From Spirochaetales bacterium (GTDB lineage Bacteria > Spirochaetota > Spirochaetia > SZUA-6 > RPPD01): a stretch of DNA of 64,000 nucleotides. A program made the translations under genes and the position numbers. This document shows, in pieces, positions 24,571 through 32,702 of the stretch. The notes under the pieces are model-generated. The model searched no databases. It worked only from the letters and a program-made list of their open reading frames with translations, and was not told where the DNA came from. The stretch is from contig JAFGJO010000024.1 in assembly GCA_016929065.1 (NCBI GenBank), positions 1-64,000 on the forward strand, given 5' to 3'. Within the stretch, counting starts at the first letter, position 1. Each line of letters starts with the position of its first letter.

Positions 24571-26094
24571 CTAGTCTTTCGCCGTGAGTTGTGTGACGGT
24601 CATATACCGGTTCAACGCATTAATATATGCTTTTGCACTCGCCTCAAGGATGTCCGTGGAAGCGCCTCTGCCGATGAATGTTTTTTCCTCGATTTTCAAT
24701 GTTACCGATACTTCTCCCATCGCAGTTTTTTCCGGTGTGACCGCCTGGACGATATATTCGGTGAGTTTTGTTTTTATATTGGTCACGCGGTCGACTGCCT
24801 TGAAAATGGCATCAACAGGGCCGTCGCCGGTCGCGGCTTCTTCTTCGAGTTTGTCTTTGACGCGGATGCGTACCGCGGCCGTGGGCACTGAAGTGTTGCC
24901 GGACTGAATGCTGAAATAATCAAGTACAAATGCCTGTTTGATTTCACCAATCTGCTCGCTGACGATGACAAACAAATCATCATCATACACTTCTTTTTTT
25001 CGGTCTGCGATTTCAAGAAACCGCTCATACGCCTTTTTCATATCCTCTTCCGGCAGTGAAAAACCGAGCTCTATCAGCCTGGTTTTAAAACCGTGAAGGC
25101 CTGAATGACGGCCGAGGACGATTTTACTCATCTCGCGTCCGACTGATTCCGGGGTCATGATTTCATAGGTTTCACGCTTCTTGAGCACCCCGTCCTGGTG
25201 AATGCCGGATTCATGGGCAAACGCATTCTCTCCCACGACCGGTTTGTTTCTTGGTATGGGAAACCCGATGATATTCGAAAGCATCTTGCTTGAATTATAT
25301 AAAAGATGCGTATTGATATTGGTCGTGAAGGGGAGGAGGTCTTTGCGGACATACATTGCCATCACAGTCTCTTCAAGCGCTGCGTTGCCTGCGCGTTCGC
25401 CGATCCCGTTGAGCGTCACTTCGATCTGGCGCGCACCGTTTTTAACGCCGGCCAGGGTGTTCGCAACACCTAGCCCCAGATCATTGTGGCAGTGCACCGA
25501 GATAATCGCTTTGTCGATATTTGGTACGCCTTCCCGTATTGCCTTGATAAATCCTCCAAATTCTTCGGGCACAGCATATCCGACCGTGTCGGGGATATTG
25601 ATGATGGTTGCTCCCGCGTCAATAACCTTTTCGATAATCCTGCGGAGAAATGAAATCTCGCTTCTGGTCGCGTCTTCCGGCGAGAATTCGACTTCTGCAA
25701 CTTTATTGCGTGCGTATTTCACTGCCTTGACGGCCATCTCAACAACAGAATCCGGGTCCTTGTTGAGTTTGTGTTTCATGTGCAGCGGGCTGGTGGCAAT
25801 AAATGTGTGAATGCGGGGGCGCGCGGCAGCCTTCACTGCTTCACTGGCGCTGTCAATGTCTTTTTCAAGGGCGCGGGCAAGCACGGCGATTGTGGTATCC
25901 TTGACTTTTGCGGAGATGGTTTTACACGCCTCAAACTGATGTGGAGAAGAGATGGGGAATCCCGCTTCTATCACATCAACACCAAGACGAGACAGCTGAA
26001 TAGCGAGTTCATATTTTTGTTCAAGACTCATTGATGCACCGGGAGACTGTTCTCCGTCGCGCAGTGTTGTGTCAAATACAAATATCTTTTCCAT
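24571..26094 (-). CDS. leuA: 2-isopropylmalate synthase
   Basis: 507 residues. It condenses 2-ketoisovalerate with acetyl-CoA, the first committed step of leucine synthesis. Landmarks: FVFDTTLRDGEQSPGASM, GVDVIEAGFPISSP, SVHCHNDLGLGVANTLAGV, QIEVTLNGIGERAGNAALEE, and ENAFAHESGIHQDGVLK. The C-terminal leucine-binding regulatory domain (about 370-500) is present, so feedback inhibition by leucine is expected. It lies five bases after ilvN with AAAGGAG before its ATG. Confidence 0.95.
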   Translation of the reverse strand: MEKIFVFDTTLRDGEQSPGASMSLEQKYELAIQLSRLGVDVIEAGFPISSPHQFEACKTISAKVKDTTIAVLARALEKDIDSASEAVKAAARPRIHTFIATSPLHMKHKLNKDPDSVVEMAVKAVKYARNKVAEVEFSPEDATRSEISFLRRIIEKVIDAGATIINIPDTVGYAVPEEFGGFIKAIREGVPNIDKAIISVHCHNDLGLGVANTLAGVKNGARQIEVTLNGIGERAGNAALEETVMAMYVRKDLLPFTTNINTHLLYNSSKMLSNIIGFPIPRNKPVVGENAFAHESGIHQDGVLKKRETYEIMTPESVGREMSKIVLGRHSGLHGFKTRLIELGFSLPEEDMKKAYERFLEIADRKKEVYDDDLFVIVSEQIGEIKQAFVLDYFSIQSGNTSVPTAAVRIRVKDKLEEEAATGDGPVDAIFKAVDRVTNIKTKLTEYIVQAVTPEKTAMGEVSVTLKIEEKTFIGRGASTDILEASAKAYINALNRYMTVTQLTAKD

Positions 26095-26099
26095 GATGT

Positions 26100-26603
26100 C
26101 TACACTCCTTTGAGGACTTTTTTTATTTTTTTTCCGCGTTCAATTGAAATCAAACCGCTCCGTGCTATTTCAAGAACAGTATATGCAGATAAAATAGTCA
26201 GCATGTCATCGATTTTTTCGGTGGAACCGGTTGCCTCGATCACCATGCTGTCGGAGCCGACATCGACAATTTTGCCCCGAAAGACATCAACGACCTGTAC
26301 TATCTCGCCGCGCTGTGAAGGGCTTGCAGAGACCTTGATTAATGCAAGCTCACGGTGAACGGCTGGCAAGCCGGTGAGATCAGTCAGCTTTATCACATCG
26401 ACCAGTTTGTTCAGCTGCTTTTTTATCTGTTCGATAACATTATCGTCGCCGCTGCAGACAAGGGTGATACGGGAAATTGAAGAATCTGCAGTTACCCCGA
26501 CTGTCAGGCTTTCAAGATTATAAGCCCGTCCCGAAAAAAGGCCGGAGATTCGGGCGAGGACGCCCTGGTGATTTTCCACGAGAAGGCTGATTGTATGTGT
26601 CAT
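26100..26603 (-). CDS. ilvN: Acetolactate synthase, small regulatory subunit
   Basis: 167 residues. The N-terminal ACT domain starts TISLLVENHQGVLARISGLFSGRAYNLESL, the valine-sensing signature; the second half (DLTGLPAVHRELALIKVS…) is the usual ferredoxin-like C-terminal domain. It activates IlvB and confers feedback inhibition. Its ATG overlaps the end of ilvB by four bases, giving translational coupling and equal stoichiometry. Confidence 0.95.
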   Translation of the reverse strand: MTHTISLLVENHQGVLARISGLFSGRAYNLESLTVGVTADSSISRITLVCSGDDNVIEQIKKQLNKLVDVIKLTDLTGLPAVHRELALIKVSASPSQRGEIVQVVDVFRGKIVDVGSDSMVIEATGSTEKIDDMLTILSAYTVLEIARSGLISIERGKKIKKVLKGV

Positions 26604-28330
26604 GTTTCATCTCCCAACAGCATGTTGCTGATCGCGGCTCCTGCGGGAACCATCGGCCAGACATTTGCTTCTTCTTCAATAATAAAATCGAGAATGACAG
26701 GCCTGTTTTTCGACTCTGCGGCCTTTTTCAATGCAGGAATCACCTCTTCTTTTTTTGTCACCCTGATACCGACTGCATCATATGCCTCCGCCAATTTAAC
26801 AAAATCAGGGATGTATGCCAAACAGGTATCTCCCGGGTTGTTGCAGGCTGGCGGGCATTCTGCGCGTTTGCGCAGACAAGTTGAGGAATACCGTTTGTTG
26901 AAAAACAGCTCCTGCCATTGCCGGACCATCCCCAGATACCCATTGTTCAGAATGACTATAATAATTGCCAGACCCTCCTGGGCTGCTGTGGCAAGTTCCT
27001 GGATATTCATCTGAATCGATCCGTCTCCGGCAATATCAATGACTGTCTTGCCGGGATTCCCGAGTTTTGCCCCGATCGCTGCGGGAAACCCGAATCCCAT
27101 GGTTCCCAGGCCTCCTGATGTAATAAGGGAACGTTGATGACGGTAATTGTAGAAAAGGGCAGCCCACATCTGGTTTTGGCCGACTTCTGTTGCAATAATC
27201 GCATCGGGAAAAACTTCACTGACAGCCTGGATCACCATACCCGGCGAGAGTTTGTTTCCGCCCGCATCCGGATTCAGCGGATGTGCATTTCGCCAGCCAT
27301 CGATTTCTTCAAGCCACGGTGCAATCGAAGCGGCCCTGCACGGCCCGATAAGTTCTTCAATAACCTGACGGGCATCACCGACAATGGGGACCTCAACGGT
27401 AACATTGCGCGCAATGGCGGACGGGTCGATATCGATATGAACGATCTTGGCATGCGGTGCGAAAGTGGCGAGATCGCCGGTTGCGCGGTCATCAAACCGT
27501 GTCCCGATACCGAATAAAACGTCACAATTGGAGACAGCCATATTGGCGACATAAGTTCCGTGCATGCCCAGCATTCCCAGGTTCAGTGGATTGTCCGCTG
27601 GAAGGCCGCCGATTCCCATCAGCGAGCTCACCGAAGGAATTCCTGTTTTTTTTGAAAGTTTGCGAAAAACTTCAGATGCATCGGCGATATGAATACCACC
27701 GCCGATATAGAATAATGGTTTTTTTGCTTCATTTAAAAGTTCGGCAGCGCGCCGGATTTGTCCCTGATGACCCTTTATAACCGGGTTATAACTTCGCATC
27801 TGGATTGATTCCGGATACTGATCATCGAGTTTTTCTGTAAGAATATCCTTCGGAAGGTCAACCACGACCGGGCCAGGCCTCCCTGTTGAAGCAATATGAA
27901 AAGCTTCTTTCAATGTGCGGGGAAGGGCACTCCTGTCGGTGACGATGTAGTTGTGCTTTGTCACCGGCCGTGTAATACCGACAATATCGGCTTCCTGGAA
28001 CGCATCGTTTCCAATCATGGAACGCGGAACCTGCCCGGTAAGGCAGACAATGGGTACCGAATCAAAATTGGCATTTGCCAGGCCGGTTACCGTGTTGGTG
28101 GCACCGGGGCCGCTGGTGACAAGGCATACGCCTGTTTTCCCGGTTGAGCGTGCGTACCCGTCTGCAGCATGCACTGCAGCCTGTTCATGGCGGGTAAGAA
28201 CGACATGAATGTCTGGTTCGGCAAAGAGTATATCAAACAGAGGAATCACCACACCTCCTGGATATCCGAATATAATCTCGATGTTTTCAGCTTTGAGAGC
28301 TTCCACAACCATCGCTGCTCCGCTTTTCAT
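26600..28330 (-). CDS. ilvB: Acetolactate synthase, large catalytic subunit
   Basis: 576 residues. A ThDP-dependent enzyme, it makes acetolactate or acetohydroxybutyrate for valine, leucine and isoleucine. The pyrimidine-binding domain has FGYPGGVVIPLFDILF and the activating Glu in LTRHEQAAVHAADGYAR; the diphosphate-binding domain has DIAGDGSIQMNIQELATA and NNGYLGMVRQWQELFF. Odd feature: after NKRYSST, residues 485-503 hold a Cys-rich insert with spacing C-x6-C-x3-C-x6-C, where many AHAS enzymes have a short acidic loop. GAGGAGG precedes the ATG. It is the first structural gene behind the attenuator. Confidence 0.95.
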   Translation of the reverse strand: MKSGAAMVVEALKAENIEIIFGYPGGVVIPLFDILFAEPDIHVVLTRHEQAAVHAADGYARSTGKTGVCLVTSGPGATNTVTGLANANFDSVPIVCLTGQVPRSMIGNDAFQEADIVGITRPVTKHNYIVTDRSALPRTLKEAFHIASTGRPGPVVVDLPKDILTEKLDDQYPESIQMRSYNPVIKGHQGQIRRAAELLNEAKKPLFYIGGGIHIADASEVFRKLSKKTGIPSVSSLMGIGGLPADNPLNLGMLGMHGTYVANMAVSNCDVLFGIGTRFDDRATGDLATFAPHAKIVHIDIDPSAIARNVTVEVPIVGDARQVIEELIGPCRAASIAPWLEEIDGWRNAHPLNPDAGGNKLSPGMVIQAVSEVFPDAIIATEVGQNQMWAALFYNYRHQRSLITSGGLGTMGFGFPAAIGAKLGNPGKTVIDIAGDGSIQMNIQELATAAQEGLAIIIVILNNGYLGMVRQWQELFFNKRYSSTCLRKRAECPPACNNPGDTCLAYIPDFVKLAEAYDAVGIRVTKKEEVIPALKKAAESKNRPVILDFIIEEEANVWPMVPAGAAISNMLLGDET

Positions 28331-28393
28331 GTTGAATCCTCCTCGTTGTGTTGTGGGTATATGCAGTTTGGTACAGCTGTATATACACCTCTT

Positions 28394-28430
28394 TAAAAAA
28401 AAGAAGCCGTTCTCCGGAAGAGAACGGCTT
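28394..28430 (-). terminator. ilv attenuator terminator
   Basis: An 11-bp perfect stem (AAGCCGTTCTC with its inverse, 28404-28414 and 28420-28430) with a 5-base loop, followed on the minus strand by C and eight T. It lies 64 bases before the ilvB start and 22 bases after the leader-peptide stop. Confidence 0.92.
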
Positions 28431-28482
28431 CAAACCTTTCAGGTTAAAGACCTAATCTTCCGGACTCGCTCGGAATGGAAGA
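28413..28482 (-). promoter_or_regulatory. Mutually exclusive attenuator pairings of the ilv leader
   Basis: Three segments are visible on the minus strand. Segment 1, TCTTCC (28477-28482), lies in the codons just after the Val-Val-Val-Val-Ile run. Segment 2, TCCGGAAGA (28456-28464), overlaps the end of the leader frame. Segment 3, TCTTCCGGA (28413-28421), is in the loop and upper stem of the terminator. Segment 2 pairs with 1 (6 bp, pause hairpin) or with 3 (9 bp, antiterminator), never both, and pairing with 3 destroys the terminator. A small AACCT/AGGTT hairpin (28433-28445) lies between. Confidence 0.85.
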
Positions 28483-28559
28483 ATGACTACGACGACTATA
28501 ATGTTAATAATAGCATAAAGTGGGTGAAAGATAGATCTGTAAACTGAAAAAGTTTTCAT
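28452..28559 (-). CDS. ilvL: ilv operon leader peptide
   Basis: 35 codons, starting MKTFSVYRSI and carrying the run AIINIIVVVVIL at residues 16-27: in the twelve residues IINIIVVVVIL plus Ala, five Ile, four Val and one Leu. It then ends PFRASPED and TAG. Such a peptide serves only to make the ribosome stall when charged tRNA-Ile or tRNA-Val is scarce. No Shine-Dalgarno sequence is visible, and the promoter lies so close that the mRNA would be almost leaderless. It resembles enterobacterial ilv leaders in logic, not in sequence. Too short for routine gene callers. Confidence 0.88.
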   Translation of the reverse strand: MKTFSVYRSIFHPLYAIINIIVVVVILPFRASPED

Positions 28560-28569
28560 ATATATATCA

Positions 28570-28596
28570 ATAATATGATATGACCATGTTTGTCAA
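28570..28596 (-). promoter_or_regulatory. ilv operon promoter
   Basis: TTGACA (28591-28596) and TATTAT (28570-28575) on the minus strand with a 15-base spacer, slightly short. The predicted start lies only a few bases before the leader ATG at 28559. Confidence 0.55.
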
Positions 28597-28924
28597 CCGA
28601 TTTTTTTAATAAATATTAAAATATAACTGATGAAAATAAATTCCCAAAAAGCACAAAAGGGACAAATGATAATGTTTCATTGAATAGAGTATATCAATTG
28701 TATTGTTTCAAGTTGATTAGGAAAGCAGTTATATGTGTTTTATTGCCTGGACAGCAGCAAAATACTACTTCCTATAATATATATTCTGTCGACTTAAAAA
28801 CATATCGGCCTGAATGATACTACACAGAACTGCAGGAAAGAAAGCCCGGACCAAGGGGCTATTCTTGTCGCCTCGCGGTCTTTGCGGGCTTTGTGTGAAA
28901 TTCCTTATTTTTAATATTATGCAG
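28597..28924. other. Intergenic stretch upstream of the ilv promoter
   Basis: AT-rich, with no gene visible. At 28871-28904 a segment reads like half of the CGCGGTCTTTGCGGG-type short repeat also seen at 48827-48848 (TTCGCGGTCTCCGCG). No partner arm is found here. Confidence 0.4.
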
Positions 28925-31384
28925 TTAAAGTTTGGTAAACAGATCAAAGTACGGCATGCAGTCCGGAGTGTTTTTCAGTTTCGCGAGAAGAAGCAATCTG
29001 GTAATTGTGCAGTGTCTGAAAAAGTCGTCAGTTTCAAGCGATTGTTTAAGTATTGCCCGTAATGATGATTGTTTATTGAAATCATCTCTCAGGCGCAGTT
29101 TCAGTGTCTGGGAGGCATTGTTCATCTCATATGAAACAATATTGTCAAAATCTTTTAACTTTTCGATATCAACAGGTCCCTGTTTAAAATGTATCTCATA
29201 ATCAGCACCCCAGTAACAGGACATGAGTGAATGTTTTTTTTCTCCTTCTTCGGGATTTTTGATTTGCCGGGCTGCACGTATCTGTATTCCTTCCGGAAGC
29301 ACTGTATTGATTTTTTGGATAAAATCATTGGCATCAGTATAATGTAATAAATTAACCACGGCAATTTCACCTGTAGACGCGATCCCCAGTGATAACGGAT
29401 GGGCAAACTCCAGGACAGGCTTGGGATTAAATCCCTTTGTCATACGGCAGAAAAAACCGCCCCGCTGAAATGCCTGTTCAAAAATATGCATGATATTCAA
29501 ATGAGAGAGATATTCAGCCTTTCCTGTTTTTGAAAACGAGAATAATATCCGGTATGTATTGTCGCGGGAAATAATTTCACGCGACTGCTCTATCCATTTT
29601 TTAGAATCAACATCGATTTCGAGCTGTTTTGAGACGTCTGTTTTAATGCCCGTATGTTTCGAACACACACCGCAGTTTTCAACACAGGGATCTGTGCACA
29701 CCGGCGATAATTCCCTGGAAAGATTCCGGGAATATTCACGTTCCAGTGCTTTCATGGAAACACCAGGAGAAACGTTTTGCCACGGAAGAGGTTCCCCGAC
29801 CATGCGTTTGCGACAGGTTTCTGCCTGCACATCCCAATCCGCCTGCGCAATGCAATTGCGCCATATATCTCGGTTAATCTGGTCATCCCACGAATCAAAA
29901 CATGCACCGTCAAGGAATGCGTGTTCGATGATTTTCCCCGCACGATGGTCTCCCCGGCCGATCATTCCCTCAAGGAACGACTGAAAGGGCGAATGATATG
30001 ATATCTTGAAATGACGTCTGGGCAGAAGTTTCTGCAGCAGCATGATTCTTCGCAAAGCCTCTGTTTCATCAATCTGTGCACACCATTGCAGCGGTGTATG
30101 GGGTTTTGGAACAAATGTGGAAAAATTGACATGGATCTGCATATTCGTCTGACGCTGAATATCATTCAGGGCAGATGCGACGATTTCGGTCTCATCCTGC
30201 CCGATAAATCCCGGCAGGCCGATCATAAAATAAAATTTTGCCTGTTTCCATCCGAGCTTTTTTGCTTCTTTGAGGAGCGATACGGTTTTTTCCAGGGACA
30301 CAATTTTATTGATGCTTTTCTGGGTTTCCTCGAGCGGTGTTTCAACGGCAAAGGTAAGCCCGCTCTTTCGGACCGTTTTTATTTTGGCAAACAAGGACAG
30401 GGCAAAGGTATTAATGCGCAGGGATGGAAGTGAAAAGGATATACCCAGATGGCTGAAATCATTGTTGAGGATTTCAAGGAGAGATTCAATGTCGGGGTAA
30501 TCTCCCGAGGAAAGCGAGGACAAGGATATTTCCCTGTAGCCCCTTCGAAATACATCAAGAAACACTTCCTGATGTATACAGGAGATGGGTTTGGCCCTGA
30601 AGGGCCGGTAAATAAACCCTGCATTGCAGAATCTGCAGCCGTTCGGACAGCCCCGCATGATTTCTACAACTCCGTGGTCCTGTGTTGCCTGAATCGACGG
30701 AACCGGAAATGGTTCGGTAAAACTGCTCTCGCCGAATCCAGTCCAGACTGCCCGGACTGCCTTGTTTTTATCCGGTGTCCAGACCGATGGATATCCGGAA
30801 AAAAGGGCAAGATGTTCCTGTTTCGAAGCGTTCTTTTTTTTCAGCGCCGCAAGTGCGGAAAACGCTTCGGCGAGCCATTCGTCGGCTTCACCGATATACA
30901 CTGCATCAAAAAAATCTGCGAAGGGGGCTGGATTGGTAATGCCCGGCCCGCCGGCGATCACGATCGGATGCTCCCCTCCCCTTTCTGCAGCACGAAAAGG
31001 AATATATCCTGCGTCAAGAATCATGAGTGCATTTGTCGCAGTAAGTTCGTACCCCATTGAAAATGCAATCGTGTCGCATTCACAGAGCGGTATGCCGGAT
31101 TCAAGCGTATACAGCGGGGTATGATGCTGACGCAGAGCCTCCCGGAAATCCTGTTTCGGGGCAAAGACACGTTCACACCGCACAGTATTAATTGCATTGA
31201 TTCTTGCATACAGCAGTTTCACCGCGAGATTGGACATCCCTATTTCATACAGATCAGGATACGAGACTGCGACGGTATAATCAGCATCTTTTTTTACTGA
31301 ACCGAATTCTCCGCCAGTATACCTGCCCGGTTTTTCTATGGAGAGGAGTATTTCTGCCAGGTCTTTCTCAGGAATTATATTCAT
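28925..31384 (-). CDS. Radical SAM protein with B12-binding-like N-terminus and fused DUF2344 (TIGR03960-TIGR03936 type)
   Basis: 819 residues from the ATG at 31384 (TAAGGGA directly upstream; the longer frame begins at TTG). Residues about 20-200 resemble a cobalamin-binding-like domain. The radical SAM core carries the 4Fe-4S motif C-x3-C-x2-C in EIMRGCPNGCRFCNAGF near residues 245-252, followed by LSSLSSGDYPDI and FAVETPLEETQKS. From about residue 600 a separate DUF2344 domain begins YRILFSFSKTGKAEYLSHLN. The two parts are separate proteins in some bacteria. The reaction is unknown; links to RNA modification are suspected for the family. It is translationally coupled to rodA, ending the shape-gene run. 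Confidence 0.85.
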   Translation of the reverse strand: MNIIPEKDLAEILLSIEKPGRYTGGEFGSVKKDADYTVAVSYPDLYEIGMSNLAVKLLYARINAINTVRCERVFAPKQDFREALRQHHTPLYTLESGIPLCECDTIAFSMGYELTATNALMILDAGYIPFRAAERGGEHPIVIAGGPGITNPAPFADFFDAVYIGEADEWLAEAFSALAALKKKNASKQEHLALFSGYPSVWTPDKNKAVRAVWTGFGESSFTEPFPVPSIQATQDHGVVEIMRGCPNGCRFCNAGFIYRPFRAKPISCIHQEVFLDVFRRGYREISLSSLSSGDYPDIESLLEILNNDFSHLGISFSLPSLRINTFALSLFAKIKTVRKSGLTFAVETPLEETQKSINKIVSLEKTVSLLKEAKKLGWKQAKFYFMIGLPGFIGQDETEIVASALNDIQRQTNMQIHVNFSTFVPKPHTPLQWCAQIDETEALRRIMLLQKLLPRRHFKISYHSPFQSFLEGMIGRGDHRAGKIIEHAFLDGACFDSWDDQINRDIWRNCIAQADWDVQAETCRKRMVGEPLPWQNVSPGVSMKALEREYSRNLSRELSPVCTDPCVENCGVCSKHTGIKTDVSKQLEIDVDSKKWIEQSREIISRDNTYRILFSFSKTGKAEYLSHLNIMHIFEQAFQRGGFFCRMTKGFNPKPVLEFAHPLSLGIASTGEIAVVNLLHYTDANDFIQKINTVLPEGIQIRAARQIKNPEEGEKKHSLMSCYWGADYEIHFKQGPVDIEKLKDFDNIVSYEMNNASQTLKLRLRDDFNKQSSLRAILKQSLETDDFFRHCTITRLLLLAKLKNTPDCMPYFDLFTKL

Positions 31385-31388
31385 TCCC

Positions 31389-32702
31389 TTATGAATACCT
31401 TCTGAAATAAATATTGAGAATAATGCCAATACTGATGAGCCCGGTCAGCAGGGATGATCCGCCGTACGAGACAAAAAAGAGCGGAATACCGGTAATGGGC
31501 ATGATTCCCATGGTCATTCCGATGTTGATGACCAGATGATACAACAGCATCCCGATGATACCCGCACCGATAAAATGTGCATACTGGTCAGTGGTGTGCG
31601 TCAAAATGCGAACACTGCGCAGAAGGATGACCAGAAAACTGGAAAGAATGATGATTCCTCCCAGAAAACCCAGTTCCTCTGAAATAATCGAAAAAATAAA
31701 ATCGGTGCTCTGTTCGGGAACATATTTCAGTTTGCTCTGTGTGCCCTCAAGAAATCCTTTTCCAAAAAGCCCTCCAGACCCCACTGCCAAAACCGAATTA
31801 ATGATATGCCATCCGCTTCCCTTTGCATCGATAGTGGGATCAAGAAAAATGATCAGTCTGATTTTCGGCGTTGAGTAGTCGCTGAATACTTTTCGTACGA
31901 AAAACGATCCCAGGAATGATGAAAACAATACTCCGGATGCATAGCATATCCAGTAAAATATTCTGTCACGCAAAAAATAGTAGCCTGTAAAAGCGAGCGC
32001 ACCAATCAAAGAGATGATGCCGATCACATAAAATATATAGTCGAATGAAGTGAGTATATTAAGAACCGGTAATTTTGTTTTCAGAAAGAATTTCTGGAAT
32101 TCCGGTATCATGCTGATGGTAATCATCAGGAAACCGGAAATGACGATAAAGAATATATGACGCCTCCGGGCACCCGCGATCCAGGTCATCACGAAAAAAA
32201 CAGGAAGAAACACCAGGGCAGTACCCATGTCGGGCTGGGTCAGTACCAAGCCCATGGGCAGCATGCATATCAGAAATCCGGCGATGAAAAACAGCAGTTC
32301 ATGGATGCGGTTCTTGAAGCGGACAAGATATTCACCCAGGAGCAGAATCGTCGACAATTTTGCGAATTCAGATGCCTGGATACCGAATCCTCCGATTCCG
32401 ATCCAGGAGCGGGCATTGTTCACTTTTTTCCCAATTACCGCGGTAATGACCAACAGCAGGATAAACACAATATACAGGATAAGCGAAATGTCACGCAGCC
32501 GCTGATAGTTGAAAAAAGCAAAGAAAAAAAGTATGGGAATTCCAAATATGGCCCAGATAATTTGTTTTATAAATTCATCGTCACGCATATGGCCGTCGGC
32601 ATCTGTATTGCTGGAGAGGATAAAGAGAATCCCCACCAGCATCAAAACCAGCGTCGCGATAACAATCGCGAGATCAATGCTGAATATGGAACCTTTTTTC
32701 AT
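31389..32702 (-). CDS. rodA: Peptidoglycan glycosyltransferase RodA
   Basis: 437 residues, SEDS family. It polymerises glycan strands of the lateral wall together with PBP2. About ten membrane segments are visible, with the conserved NNARSWIGIGGFGIQASEFAKLS segment, LTQPDMGTALVFLPVFFVM (catalytic Asp region), AVGSGGLFGKGFLEGTQSKLKYVPEQSTDFIF, and GIPLFFVSYGGSSLLTGLISIGI. It is a little longer than most RodA proteins because of a loop after GSFFVRKVF. It overlaps mrdA by four bases. Confidence 0.95.
   Translation of the reverse strand: MKKGSIFSIDLAIVIATLVLMLVGILFILSSNTDADGHMRDDEFIKQIIWAIFGIPILFFFAFFNYQRLRDISLILYIVFILLLVITAVIGKKVNNARSWIGIGGFGIQASEFAKLSTILLLGEYLVRFKNRIHELLFFIAGFLICMLPMGLVLTQPDMGTALVFLPVFFVMTWIAGARRRHIFFIVISGFLMITISMIPEFQKFFLKTKLPVLNILTSFDYIFYVIGIISLIGALAFTGYYFLRDRIFYWICYASGVLFSSFLGSFFVRKVFSDYSTPKIRLIIFLDPTIDAKGSGWHIINSVLAVGSGGLFGKGFLEGTQSKLKYVPEQSTDFIFSIISEELGFLGGIIILSSFLVILLRSVRILTHTTDQYAHFIGAGIIGMLLYHLVINIGMTMGIMPITGIPLFFVSYGGSSLLTGLISIGIILNIYFRRYS

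Noticed and set aside
26600-28330. T-box riboswitch upstream of ilvB
   Set aside because: No specifier loop or T-box core sequence is seen; the leader peptide and alternative hairpins explain the region.
30449-31060. 203-codon plus-strand frame opposite the radical SAM gene
   Set aside because: Antisense shadow without a start signal; the minus strand has a full domain match.
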